Below, in pieces: positions 1-7,552 of a stretch of 8,401 nt of DNA. Each line of letters begins with the position of its first letter. The stretch's first letter is position 1. Both the position numbers and the translations under genes were made by a program. Under the pieces are notes generated by a model. That model saw only the letters and a program-made list of their open reading frames with translations. It did not search any database and had not been told where the DNA came from. This DNA is from Clostridium sp. CAG:253 (GTDB lineage Bacteria; Bacillota; Clostridia; Lachnospirales; Lachnospiraceae): contig FR887261.1 in NCBI GenBank assembly GCA_000436755.1, forward strand, positions 6,674-15,074, given 5' to 3'.

Positions 1-1
1 A

Positions 2-1903
2 TCACTCAATTATGCCATGTATTGTTTCCAAAAATACTGCCGGCAGAAATGGCTTTGTGATATAATCTTCTACACCCATTTCCCGTGCTTTCTCTATTGT
101 ATCATAATCTCGTGTTGCTGTTATAAAGGCTGCTTTGACATCTGAGAATCCGCGTATCTGTGATAATGTATCAAAACCGTCCATCTCAGGCATTTCAATG
201 TCAAGCAGCAAAAGGTCAATTTCTTTTTCTTTAACTATTTCGATTGCCTCTTTTCCGCTTTGTGCCGTAAGTATCTCATACATAGGCTCGTCTTTACATA
301 TTCCCTTCACCAGCATAAGGTTCATTTTCTGGTCATCTACAACAAGTATTGTCCGCTTCAATTCATCAGTCTGCTTCATGTCATAGTTTTTATCTTCGTC
401 AATCATCTGAAGCATAATATCTGCAATTTCAGGGTCAAATTGTGTTCCTTTTCCCTTTTCAATTTCTCCACGGACAACCTCCTGCGGCAAAGCATTTCTG
501 TAACTTCTGTTTGATGCCATTGCATCGTAGCTGTCTGCCACTGCTATTATTCGTGCAATCTCAGGTATATTTTCGCCTTTTAATCCGCTTGGATATCCTG
601 TTCCGTCATAATGTTCATGATGATATTTTGCACCAATACCCAAGTCCTTAAATCTTCGTATTCCTTTTAAAATATGGTAACCTGTGACCGGATGAAGTTT
701 TATCATTGAAAACTCCTGCTCTGTAAGTTTTCCCGGCTTGTTTATTATTGCATCAGGTATCCTTATCTTTCCCATATCATGAAGTAATGCTACCCTGTAT
801 ATCTCATCCTGTTCTTTCTTCGACTTGCCCATTCGCGCCGAGATTTCCCTGCTATACTTTGCCACTCTCTCTGAATGACCTTTTGTGTATTTATCTTTCG
901 CATCAATTGTTTTTGCAAGTGCCTGCATTACACTGTCATTTATCTCAATAAGCTGGTTATTTGTCTCATCAAGTTCATTTAATGTGCGCATTGTAATTTT
1001 TCTTGACATCGTACAAAAAACAACAATTATTATGTAAAGCGCTATACTCAGCAATACATCATACATAATAAGTCTGCTTGTTTTTTGATACAACTTGTCA
1101 TTATTTACAAGCATAACAGCATACCACTCACCCATAATCGGGGCAGAAAATACCGTAACTTTTCCGCTCTTCATATTGTATGTAAAAGTCTGCTCTTTGC
1201 CTGATTTTACTTTATTATAAATAGGTGCCATTTCACCTTTTGAATAATCTTTGCCAATGCTTTTATTATTTGAATGTGTAACGACAAGTCCGGTCTTATC
1301 ACACACAAATCCATAACCGTGACCATTAAGTTTTATGGCTTCTGTCTCTTCCTGAAGAGTTCCAAGTTCTATATCTAAAGATATAACACTCTCCTTGTCC
1401 TCCAGAAGCTGGCTTATCGAAACCATAATAGTCCCTGTCTGCTCATCAAGATACGGCTGTACAAATGTAGGCTCGCCGTTTGCGGCAACAGCCGCTTTAT
1501 ACCACTCTCTATCCTGCGGCACATAATCTTTTTCAGGCTGCCAGCCTATTCCGTCAAGATATTCTCCATTGAAAAGTCCATAAATTCCCGTAAAACTTTT
1601 ATCTACATCCCTCTTGTAATATTTTGACTCCTGTGTCAGAAAGTCTAAAATATCATCCCCACTGTAATTTTCACGCAGCATATATTCTACGGTAATAGCC
1701 GTAAGTTCAACTGCATCCATTCCTCTCGACAAATATGCATCCATCTGCTCTTTCTGTTGCTTTAATGCACTTTCTCCCACCGAAAGCGTATCATCCACAG
1801 CCTTTTTATAAAATGCCTGAATTGTACAAAATGATAAAATTGCAATCGCACAAAAACATACTATCAACGTCGCAATATACTGTCTCTTATTGATTTTTTT
1901 CAT
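2..1903 (-). CDS. dCache sensor / HD-GYP cyclic-di-GMP phosphodiesterase with C-terminal receiver domain
   Basis: This 633-residue membrane signalling protein should hydrolyse cyclic-di-GMP in the cytoplasm in response to an external ligand. TM1 is about residues 8-30 and TM2 about 280-298, with a double-Cache sensor outside between them. The sensor shows Y127, R132, W134-Y135, Y151, D153 and D177, close to the amino-acid-binding dCache_1AA pattern. A complete HD-GYP domain spans about 325-505: H343, H375-D376 (HDMGK), H404, H428-H429, the GTGYP motif and D457. A CheY-like receiver domain follows (about 517-633) with D523-D524, phospho-acceptor D568 (LLLLDIEMPEMDG), T595 and K617. In RpfG-type proteins the receiver precedes HD-GYP, so this order is unusual. 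The start has GGAG 4 nt upstream and a longer AAGGGGA further out. No GGDEF domain or partner kinase is visible. Domain calls are firm; the ligand is inferred. Confidence 0.95.
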   Translation of the reverse strand: MKKINKRQYIATLIVCFCAIAILSFCTIQAFYKKAVDDTLSVGESALKQQKEQMDAYLSRGMDAVELTAITVEYMLRENYSGDDILDFLTQESKYYKRDVDKSFTGIYGLFNGEYLDGIGWQPEKDYVPQDREWYKAAVAANGEPTFVQPYLDEQTGTIMVSISQLLEDKESVISLDIELGTLQEETEAIKLNGHGYGFVCDKTGLVVTHSNNKSIGKDYSKGEMAPIYNKVKSGKEQTFTYNMKSGKVTVFSAPIMGEWYAVMLVNNDKLYQKTSRLIMYDVLLSIALYIIIVVFCTMSRKITMRTLNELDETNNQLIEINDSVMQALAKTIDAKDKYTKGHSERVAKYSREISARMGKSKKEQDEIYRVALLHDMGKIRIPDAIINKPGKLTEQEFSMIKLHPVTGYHILKGIRRFKDLGIGAKYHHEHYDGTGYPSGLKGENIPEIARIIAVADSYDAMASNRSYRNALPQEVVRGEIEKGKGTQFDPEIADIMLQMIDEDKNYDMKQTDELKRTILVVDDQKMNLMLVKGICKDEPMYEILTAQSGKEAIEIVKEKEIDLLLLDIEMPEMDGFDTLSQIRGFSDVKAAFITATRDYDTIEKAREMGVEDYITKPFLPAVFLETIHGIIE

Positions 1904-2003
1904 ATGGCTCCATTCCCCTTATCAATCTGCTTTTAAACAAATAATTCATTTCTATGTAAGTTATTTTTATACATAAACAACTAAAAAATATAAATTTGCT
2001 TTG

Positions 2004-2032
2004 ATTATATCAAAATATATTGTCCTATGCCA
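2004..2032 (-). promoter_or_regulatory. Extended -10 promoter of the HD-GYP gene, with overlapping palindrome
   Basis: The minus strand carries TGATATAAT: a perfect TATAAT at 2004-2009 preceded by TG. At 17 bp spacing there is a weak -35, TGGCAT (2027-2032). Transcription would start near 1997, giving a leader of about 94 nt. The -10 lies inside the inverted repeat TTTGAT-TAT-ATCAAA (2000-2014), which could be an operator. No sigma-D (flagellar) type promoter was seen. Confidence 0.5.
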
Positions 2033-2052
2033 TAAAAATATATAAATAAAGT

Positions 2053-2094
2053 AAAAAATGACTGCATATCAGCTTTTTTCAAAATATACAGTCA
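2053..2094 (-). terminator. Intrinsic terminator of the chemotaxis receptor gene
   Basis: On the minus strand TGACTGTATAT (2084-2094) pairs with ATATGCAGTCA (2059-2069). This is an 11-bp stem with one U-G wobble and a 14-nt loop, followed directly by six T (2053-2058). It starts about 80 nt after the stop codon at 2177. On the plus strand the wobble becomes a C-A mismatch but a T-run also follows, so it could be weakly bidirectional. It separates the two minus-strand genes into different transcripts. Confidence 0.75.
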
Positions 2095-2176
2095 CATTTT
2101 TATCATATTTTTTGTTTTAATTATTCATATTTATTCTGCTGTTTACAGATAAACTTTTCAATTTAAGCAATAAATC

Positions 2177-3964
2177 TTAGACAATAAATCTGCTCATATC
2201 TCCGACAAGTCCCTCTGCCTGCTGTGCCATCTCATCACAACTCTGTGCAACTCCTGTCATAAGTGCTTCAAGTTCCTGTGATGATGCTGTCACCTCTTCT
2301 GTAGATGCAGCCGTACTCTCAGTTCCTTTTTCTATGTTGCGCACTTTGTCAGATATATCGTTGACAGTTTCTGTCATGTTCTTTGTTATGCGATTTATGT
2401 CAACAAGCTTTTCGTTTGTAAATGATATTCCACTAAATACTTTATCAAACTGTTCAATAACCTGTTTTGTATATGATGCATTTTCTTCATTACTTCCTAC
2501 AACATTATCAATATCTCTGTGGCATTCCTCAAAATCGGTAGTCAATGAATCAATAATATCTTTAATGTTGTTAAGCTCTGCTGATGTATTCTCGGCAAGT
2601 GTCTTTATATTTCCTGCAACCACGGCAAATCCATGTCCTGCCTCTCCTGCTCTTGCTGCTTCTATGCTTGCATTGAGAGATAAAAGGTTTGTTTGAACAG
2701 CTATTTCTTCAATAACATTCAATATCTGAGTCATATGTTTAATAGATTCATTTGTCTCATTTATCTTTGTTGCTATTCCGGAAATCTGTTCTGTCATTTC
2801 GGCACTTCCCTTGCTCATAAGCTCAACTTTTTCTTTCATCTCATTACTTGAGACATTGAGCTGTTCCACATACTCACTTACATTGTTTACACTCAAGTTC
2901 ATTTCTTTACCGTCACCTGACATAACCTCAACATTGTTTGCAATTTCAGAAAGTAAATCGACCTGAGTTGTAACGTCTGTTGCAACATGTTCAATAGCTT
3001 TTGCAACCTGAGAAGTAGCCGTCAACGCTGTTTCTGTCTTTCCCTTTATATCTGTACTGTTGTTTTGTACTGTTCCGGCTGTCTCTTTTGCCTTGGAAAT
3101 ACTGTCTCTAAATGATTTGATGGCAAGATTGGTATGTGCCACCATCTGTCCCAATTCATCTGACCTTGAAACAACTTTGCCATCCAGAGTGCTTGACAAA
3201 TCACCTGATGCAACTGACTCAAGTTTACCGCGCACCCTCTCGATAACTCCTACAAGCTGTCTTACAATTATGTATGATACAACGAGCATCAAAACTACAA
3301 GTACAACAGTAACTACTATCAGAAAACTTGTAGAACCGCTGAATATCTTTATAATTCTATTCAAACCTGTGGATTTCTGAACAATCCCCTGTATATCGTC
3401 TGAATAAATTCCTGTCGTAATAACCCAGTTCCACTTATCAAACTTCTGGCTGTAAGCAACCTTTGGTGCTACCGTCTTTCCATCCGATTTAGTAAAATAA
3501 AATTCATTAAATCCTCCACCCTCATCGGCAGTTTTCATGATAGACTGAATTATTTTTACTCCGTTTTTATCTGTAAGGTCATATCTGTTTGTTCCCTCCT
3601 GCTCCGGCAGAATTGGATGCATAACAAGATTATAATCGGTATCGTCAACCCAGAAATATCCTGAAGAATCATCTCCATATCTTAGATTGCGTAATGTTTC
3701 CAACGCATCTTTTTTCGCAGTATCTTCGTCAATCTTACCATCTTCACTAAGATTATAATAATATTCCACAGAACTTATTGCAGATTGAACCTCTGATTTA
3801 ACTTCTGTTTTATATGATTCTAAAGTGTTCTCATATAAAACATTTTCCATTCTCTCCCGAATGTTTCCAAAAATCAATACTGTAATTCCAACTAAAATCA
3901 GACATGTCACCAAGACAACGCCTGAGAAAAATAAACTTAATTTATTCGCAAGTGATTTTTTCAT
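2177..3964 (-). CDS. Methyl-accepting chemotaxis protein (sCache_2 sensor, HAMP, MA domain)
   Basis: This 595-residue transmembrane chemoreceptor would signal through CheW/CheA to the flagellar motor or a related output. TM1 is about residues 10-33. A single Cache domain (about 35-195) shows the sCache_2 marks: GYFWVDD (102-108), MHP (115-117), G124-T-N, and [10 protein letters not shown] (178-187). TM2 is about 212-235 and is followed by a HAMP linker (about 235-290). The signalling domain is a long antiparallel coiled coil with the classic hairpin tip at about 420-457 ([19 protein letters not shown], then GHGFAVVAG). The usual VVADEVR is VVAGNIK here, a common Clostridia variant. No C-terminal CheR-binding pentapeptide is present. 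The start is supported by AAAGGGG 7 nt upstream (3972-3978). It stands alone and faces away from the kinase gene. sCache_2 ligands are often small organic acids, but none can be assigned here. Confidence 0.96.
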   Translation of the reverse strand: MKKSLANKLSLFFSGVVLVTCLILVGITVLIFGNIRERMENVLYENTLESYKTEVKSEVQSAISSVEYYYNLSEDGKIDEDTAKKDALETLRNLRYGDDSSGYFWVDDTDYNLVMHPILPEQEGTNRYDLTDKNGVKIIQSIMKTADEGGGFNEFYFTKSDGKTVAPKVAYSQKFDKWNWVITTGIYSDDIQGIVQKSTGLNRIIKIFSGSTSFLIVVTVVLVVLMLVVSYIIVRQLVGVIERVRGKLESVASGDLSSTLDGKVVSRSDELGQMVAHTNLAIKSFRDSISKAKETAGTVQNNSTDIKGKTETALTATSQVAKAIEHVATDVTTQVDLLSEIANNVEVMSGDGKEMNLSVNNVSEYVEQLNVSSNEMKEKVELMSKGSAEMTEQISGIATKINETNESIKHMTQILNVIEEIAVQTNLLSLNASIEAARAGEAGHGFAVVAGNIKTLAENTSAELNNIKDIIDSLTTDFEECHRDIDNVVGSNEENASYTKQVIEQFDKVFSGISFTNEKLVDINRITKNMTETVNDISDKVRNIEKGTESTAASTEEVTASSQELEALMTGVAQSCDEMAQQAEGLVGDMSRFIV

Positions 3965-4022
3965 ACCTTTTCCCCTTTCTTCCTTTGTTTAATAAATTTC
4001 TTTCAATAAACCTTACTCTATT

Positions 4023-4051
4023 AGTATATCACGCTATAATATAAAAATCCA
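4023..4051 (-). promoter_or_regulatory. Extended -10 promoter of the chemotaxis receptor gene
   Basis: On the minus strand TGATATACT (-10 hexamer TATACT at 4023-4028, with TG one base upstream) is preceded at 17 bp by a weak -35, TGGATT (4046-4051). The layout closely resembles the HD-GYP gene's promoter (TGATATAAT with TGGCAT), so both may use the same polymerase. The predicted leader is about 50 nt. It lies in the 250-bp divergent intergenic region 3965-4214, which otherwise holds only the opposing kinase promoter. Confidence 0.45.
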
Positions 4052-4153
4052 CAAAAATGTCGCACTTTCTCCTATTAGCTTCCCGTTTTCGCATTTTAAC
4101 GTACCTTATCAAAAAAATTGTTATCTGACTAATGTTTAATGCCTTTTTTCTAA

Positions 4154-4206
4154 TTCCAATTTTATGCCACATCTGCTATACTATAAACAGACACGCATCT
4201 AGGAGG
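4154..4206 (+). promoter_or_regulatory. Promoter and strong ribosome binding site of the kinase-HTH operon
   Basis: The extended -10 TGCTATACT (hexamer 4177-4182) sits 17 bp after TTCCAA (4154-4159), a weak -35. Transcription should begin near 4189, leaving a leader of about 25 nt. AGGAGG (4201-4206) lies 8 nt before the ATG at 4215 and fixes that start. Confidence 0.55.
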
Positions 4207-4214
4207 AGAAGCAC

Positions 4215-4835
4215 ATGGTATCATATGAAAAAATATCACTTATTTCGGAAAAAACTTATAACAAGGTATGGTTGGCAAATTTAAAAAATTCAGACACTAT
4301 TGTTGTTGTAAAAGAAATTTCCAACGCAAATACAGATGTTTTAAATTCTGTTGCATCCATAAAAAATATTCACATTCCTAATATTTTATCCTGTGAAACA
4401 AACGGCGATATTACCACTATTGTCGAAGAATACATTTCAGGTATGCCCCTTGATTCCTATATCAAAGATAAACAATTATCAGAGCCTGAAATCATCAGTC
4501 TCATTTCACAGGTGTGCGATGGCATTAAAACACTGCACACACAAAATCCGCCTATTATTCATAAAGATTTAAAACCGTCAAATATTCTTGTATCAACTGA
4601 CGGCACAGTTAAAATTATAGATTTTGATGCAGCCAGAAAATATAATGATACTGCAGATACTGATACATGTCATCTCGGTACCTCCGGCTTTGCCTCACCT
4701 GAGCATTACGGTTATTCACAGACGGATGCACGAAGCGACATTTATTCCATAGGTGCTGTTATGTATGAATTATTTTCGGGCAGACAGTTTCCGAAAAATT
4801 CATCTGAATTAACTTTAAATGCAGACGAACTTTGA
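4215..4835 (+). CDS. Hanks-type Ser/Thr protein kinase, catalytic part (truncated by stop)
   Basis: These 206 residues hold nearly all catalytic elements of a eukaryotic-like protein kinase. They include the ATP-anchoring K33 (VVVKEI), catalytic loop HKDLKPSN (116-123; D118, K120, N123), metal-binding D136, the activation segment with GT (155-156), SPE (161-163), and DARSDIYSIG (171-180) with D175. Two departures from the family are visible: the glycine-rich loop is degenerate (SEKTYNKVWLA, no GxGxxG), and DFG is DFD (136-138). The length is well below the usual 250-280 residues because the TGA removes the final helices and the membrane anchor. If translated as is, it would be soluble and probably unstable. 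It is the first gene of a two-gene operon with an HTH gene. The kinase family call is firm; activity of this allele is doubtful. Confidence 0.88.
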   Translation: MVSYEKISLISEKTYNKVWLANLKNSDTIVVVKEISNANTDVLNSVASIKNIHIPNILSCETNGDITTIVEEYISGMPLDSYIKDKQLSEPEIISLISQVCDGIKTLHTQNPPIIHKDLKPSNILVSTDGTVKIIDFDAARKYNDTADTDTCHLGTSGFASPEHYGYSQTDARSDIYSIGAVMYELFSGRQFPKNSSELTLNADEL

Positions 4836-4889
4836 AATTCTGCGCATAAATCTTCCAAAAAACTAATTCATATTATTGAAAAATGCACT

Positions 4890-6149
4890 ATGTTTAATCC
4901 TTCTGCAAGATACCAGAATATTGATGAATTAAAACATGCATTAACAAATTACAATAACCGCACAAAAAAACTTGTAGCTTCATGCAGCGTTGCGGCACTC
5001 GCATTATGCTGTCTTATCGGAAGTCTCATCATATCATTAAAGCCAAATGATAAAGCTAACGGTGCAAAGCACATTGTTGCAAACACACCTGTTTCTGAAC
5101 CGGCATCTGATGTTGACGCTGCACAAACCGAAGCACCCGTAAAACCTGAAAATGTTTCCGTTTCTGAAACTGCTGACAATGATACAAAGAAAAATCCTGT
5201 TAAAAAATTAGCAAAAGCAACAAAAATAACTAAAAATAATACAAAAAAGAAAAAAGCCAAAAGCATTAAGCCACAAAAATCAGCTGTCCCAACAATAAGC
5301 AGTGCAGCTAATCCAACTAATACAGTTAAAAGCGAAAAAAATGCTGACAGCAACAGCAAAAAAAATACCACACAGAATAAAACTGCAACAAATAAAAAAA
5401 CCACGAAAAGTGCACCTAAAGCAACTTCTACCCCAAAAGCAGCTTCTACTCCGAAGCTCTCCAATCCGGTTGCCGTAGAACTTTCAAACAAAACAGTATA
5501 TTATCTTGATTCATATTTTGCAGACACTCAGGAATCTGTTGAATCTATTATTTTTTATTTGAAAACCAATCCGTCACTTACACCTGTCAATGTCGGATGT
5601 GGATTATTGGATACATATAAACTTCAAAATGTTTATCTTGAAGATATTTCCAACGGTTATACCTATCTTATTCCCGCAAAATATTGGTCACTTAAAGATA
5701 ATCACATTGTAAATATATCTGACAAATTTTTAGACGCATTGCAGACAAATCATACATATAAAATTATTCTTGACTGTGACAACGCATATATTACCGTTAA
5801 GATTAGGGCTATAAAAGAACTCAGCAAAGTTACAAAACCTTTTAATCTTTTCGCAATATCACCTGCCTGCATTGACTATTCGTACAAAAATCCTAAAAAT
5901 ATAACGCTGTCATTGACAAACGGATACGGACGCAAGGTCACCAAGATTAAATTTAACGATTCAGGCAAAACATTAAGTTCAAAATATTACAGTATAGATA
6001 AAACTAATTCATACATTACTTTTAAGAAGTCTTTCTTTAAAGAATTTGGAAACAATGCAAATATCAAATTGCAGATTTATTACAATACTGTATCGCAGAT
6101 AATTGACTCGAATGGGTACACACTACTCACCTTTAATATCAAAGACTAA
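4890..6149 (+). CDS. Kinase C-terminal segment: membrane anchor, Lys/Thr stalk, X2/Ig-like ectodomain
   Basis: These 419 residues continue the kinase frame after the TGA. Residues 1-22 are the last kinase helix (NPSARYQNIDELKHAL), so this is not an independent protein. One membrane segment follows (about 28-50), preceded by basic residues NRTKK, which predicts a cytoplasmic N side and an outside C side. Residues 60-192 form a low-complexity Lys/Thr/Ser/Ala/Pro stalk ending in a short repeat (PKATSTPKAASTPK). Residues 193-419 look globular and beta-rich and seem to hold two related units (about 245-307 and 336-417). Each has a pattern like X2 or Ig-like modules: Y-S/W, then a hydrophobic strand, a 'fL' helix and a final strand. 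This suggests cell-wall or glycan sensing, which is inference. No Shine-Dalgarno precedes the ATG at 4890, so independent translation is unlikely. Confidence 0.6.
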   Translation: MFNPSARYQNIDELKHALTNYNNRTKKLVASCSVAALALCCLIGSLIISLKPNDKANGAKHIVANTPVSEPASDVDAAQTEAPVKPENVSVSETADNDTKKNPVKKLAKATKITKNNTKKKKAKSIKPQKSAVPTISSAANPTNTVKSEKNADSNSKKNTTQNKTATNKKTTKSAPKATSTPKAASTPKLSNPVAVELSNKTVYYLDSYFADTQESVESIIFYLKTNPSLTPVNVGCGLLDTYKLQNVYLEDISNGYTYLIPAKYWSLKDNHIVNISDKFLDALQTNHTYKIILDCDNAYITVKIRAIKELSKVTKPFNLFAISPACIDYSYKNPKNITLSLTNGYGRKVTKIKFNDSGKTLSSKYYSIDKTNSYITFKKSFFKEFGNNANIKLQIYYNTVSQIIDSNGYTLLTFNIKD

Positions 6150-6170
6150 TAATATAGAAACGAGGAAACA

Positions 6171-6596
6171 ATGAAACAATCAACTGAAGAATTAAAAAAT
6201 GAAATCACAGCTTCTGATTCACTTGAAAATTGGTCAGAAGACAAAAAGGATTCTATCGACGAGATTACCTTAGCAGAATATTTAAAACGTATGCTTGAAA
6301 TACATAATATTTCTAAAATCAATGTAATTTCTAATGCACAGCTTGACACAACTTATGGTTACCAGATTTTTCAGGGTAAAAAACATCCAAGCAGAGACAT
6401 TCTTTTAAAAATTGCTTTCGGTTTTCCATTGACCGTCGATGAAACAAACCATTTACTCTACTATGGCAATGTGGGTACACTATATCCCCGCGTCAAAAGA
6501 GATGCCTATATTATGTTTGCACTACACCAGAAATATACCGTTATACAAGCTAACGATTATTTATATGAACACAACGAAAGGACGCTCTCAATTTAG
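6171..6596 (+). CDS. Small XRE-like helix-turn-helix protein paired with the kinase
   Basis: This 141-residue protein starts 21 bp after the kinase stop, with GAGG (6162-6165) 5 nt before the ATG, so the two are co-transcribed. Residues 1-33 are acidic and rich in Ser/Thr and look disordered. Residues 34-85 resemble an XRE/Cro helix-turn-helix (LAEYLKRML, then TYGYQIFQGKKHPSRDILLK, where the last helix would contact DNA). Residues 86-135 are helical and include LTVDETNHLLYYG and LYPRVKRDAYIMFAL. From memory, similar small HTH proteins sit beside Hanks-type kinases in Lachnospiraceae genomes. A reasonable inference is that the kinase controls this protein, perhaps by phosphorylating its Ser/Thr-rich N terminus. 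It could instead be a non-DNA-binding adaptor. It is intact. Confidence 0.85.
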   Translation: MKQSTEELKNEITASDSLENWSEDKKDSIDEITLAEYLKRMLEIHNISKINVISNAQLDTTYGYQIFQGKKHPSRDILLKIAFGFPLTVDETNHLLYYGNVGTLYPRVKRDAYIMFALHQKYTVIQANDYLYEHNERTLSI

Positions 6597-6609
6597 CGTC
6601 CTTTTATTT
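6577..6609 (+). terminator. Intrinsic terminator overlapping the HTH gene's stop codon
   Basis: AAAGGACGC (6577-6585) pairs perfectly with GCGTCCTTT (6596-6604) around a 10-nt loop, and the T-rich tail TTTTATTT follows. The left arm encodes the last residues of the HTH protein and the right arm begins inside its TAG stop. It ends the kinase-HTH transcript and insulates the AraC gene. Confidence 0.85.
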
Positions 6610-6692
6610 ATCAAAATAAATCCATTTAAACAAATTTATCTGTCGTAATACGAATACAATAGAACAATTTGAACATCACATTGCAATTCATA

Positions 6693-6750
6693 TTGTACAC
6701 AAAACATACACATGTTAAAATATTTATAGTCGCGACAATATTACAGGAGG
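6693..6750 (+). promoter_or_regulatory. Promoter, palindromic operator candidate and RBS of the AraC-family gene
   Basis: The extended -10 TGTTAAAAT (hexamer 6716-6721) lies 17 bp after TTGTAC (6693-6698). Around the expected start point is an imperfect 16-bp palindrome TATAGTCGCGACAATA (6725-6740) with a perfect GTCGCGAC core, which stands out in this AT-rich region. AGGAGG (6745-6750) precedes the ATG by 7 nt. A second short palindrome, TCGTAATACGA, is at 6643-6653. Apart from these and the terminator tail, the 161-bp gap 6597-6757 shows nothing else. Confidence 0.45.
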
Positions 6751-6757
6751 ATTAAAA

Positions 6758-7552
6758 ATGCTCTGGTATTATATGTATCCATCTACTGAAGGAGTTACAG
6801 ATTTACCATTTTACATTGTAAGTATTGGTTTACATGAATTGCAGCCACGCATTGAACGGCCCGATGGCTATGACTACGACCAGTTTTTCTATAATTGCAC
6901 CGGTTCAGGATGGTTAGAAATAAATGATCATAAATATGAATTACCGGAATGTTCCGCTTTTTTTATTCCAGCAAAAAAACCACATTGTTATTATCCGGAT
7001 GGGAATGTGTGGGATATTCGCTGGATGGTCCCCGGTGGAAACAGCCTGACACCTCTTTACCATAAATATAATTTAGAAAACGGAGGAGTCTTTACATTAC
7101 ATGACGAATCAGAACTTGATCGTATATTAAACCAAATCCGTATGGAACTTATTAAACACCCTAAAACAGGAAATGTACTGGCTGCCGGTTCTGTTTATCC
7201 ATTTATTATAGAATTTATATACCAGCCTATGTTGTATAATTCAACAGAATTTAATAACACACCTTATGAACAACAAATGCGTACTTTACAAGAGTACATC
7301 AAGATACATTGTGTACACCCAGTTTCTATAAGTGATTTATGCAAAGTATTAGCTGTATCACCTCAACATGTTTGTAGAATATTAAAAAAAACATTGGGTA
7401 TACATCCAACTGAATATATAAATCAGGTACGTATCGAACTTGCATGTTCAATGTTGTTATACAGTAATCTTTCTATTAAAGAGATTGGAGAAAAATGTGG
7501 TTTTCAAAACACCAGCTATTTTTGCAAAAATTTAAACAATTTGAACACTTAA
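6758..7552 (+). CDS. AraC-family transcriptional regulator with frameshifted C terminus
   Basis: This 264-residue cytoplasmic regulator has an N-terminal cupin-type sugar-sensing domain (about 20-92; GSGWLEINDHKYELPECSAFFIP, then HCYYPDG) and a C-terminal AraC DNA-binding domain (about 172-264). The first HTH is at 191-214 (ISDLCKVLAVSPQHVCRILK) and the second at 239-257 (SIKEIGEKCGFQNTSYFCK). The normal ending is missing: the +1 frame after the A-run at 7526-7530 reads KFKQFEHLTPLEYRNSVI and stops at 7584, exactly the expected family tail. One lost A (five instead of six) would explain this. The product therefore ends in NLNNLNT and lacks the final helix. It lies just upstream of a broken GH2 gene, as is usual for AraC regulators of glycan use. 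Family call firm; function likely impaired. Confidence 0.9.
   Translation: MLWYYMYPSTEGVTDLPFYIVSIGLHELQPRIERPDGYDYDQFFYNCTGSGWLEINDHKYELPECSAFFIPAKKPHCYYPDGNVWDIRWMVPGGNSLTPLYHKYNLENGGVFTLHDESELDRILNQIRMELIKHPKTGNVLAAGSVYPFIIEFIYQPMLYNSTEFNNTPYEQQMRTLQEYIKIHCVHPVSISDLCKVLAVSPQHVCRILKKTLGIHPTEYINQVRIELACSMLLYSNLSIKEIGEKCGFQNTSYFCKNLNNLNT

Larger units (their letters stand above)
4215..6149 (+). pseudogene. Transmembrane Ser/Thr kinase gene interrupted by one in-frame TGA
   Basis: Both open segments lie in the same frame and are separated only by TGA (4833-4835) and 18 sense codons. Those codons read as kinase sequence (LIHIIEKCTMFNPSARYQ spans the join to the second segment) and match the last helices of Hanks-type kinases. 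Read through, the product is 644 residues: kinase domain 5-245, membrane segment about 253-275, stalk about 285-417, and ectodomain 418-644. The overall plan resembles PrkC/PknB, but the ectodomain is not PASTA. A single C-to-T change from CGA (Arg) would explain the stop. Alternatives are sequencing error, suppression, or expression as two pieces. No hairpin resembling a selenocysteine element was seen after the TGA. Confidence 0.75.

Noticed and set aside
3965..4214. Search for a flagellar sigma-D type promoter or further genes in the divergent intergenic region
   Set aside because: No GCCGATAA-like element or plausible small reading frame was found; only the two opposing extended -10 promoters are supported.
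4833..4889. TGA read as selenocysteine or a deliberate read-through site
   Set aside because: No hairpin of the bacterial SECIS type follows at the right distance, the base after TGA is A (not the leaky C context), and kinases of this family have no selenocysteine here.
4949..5491. A 180-codon open frame on the minus strand
   Set aside because: It is the antisense of the Lys/Thr-rich stalk; its Phe/Leu/Val-rich low-complexity product simply mirrors AAA and ACA codons, and it has no RBS.
6663..7547. Exact 13-bp direct repeat AACAATTTGAACA at 6663-6675 and 7535-7547
   Set aside because: About one such match is expected by chance in 8 kb of AT-rich DNA, and one copy lies in the conserved coding tail of the AraC gene.
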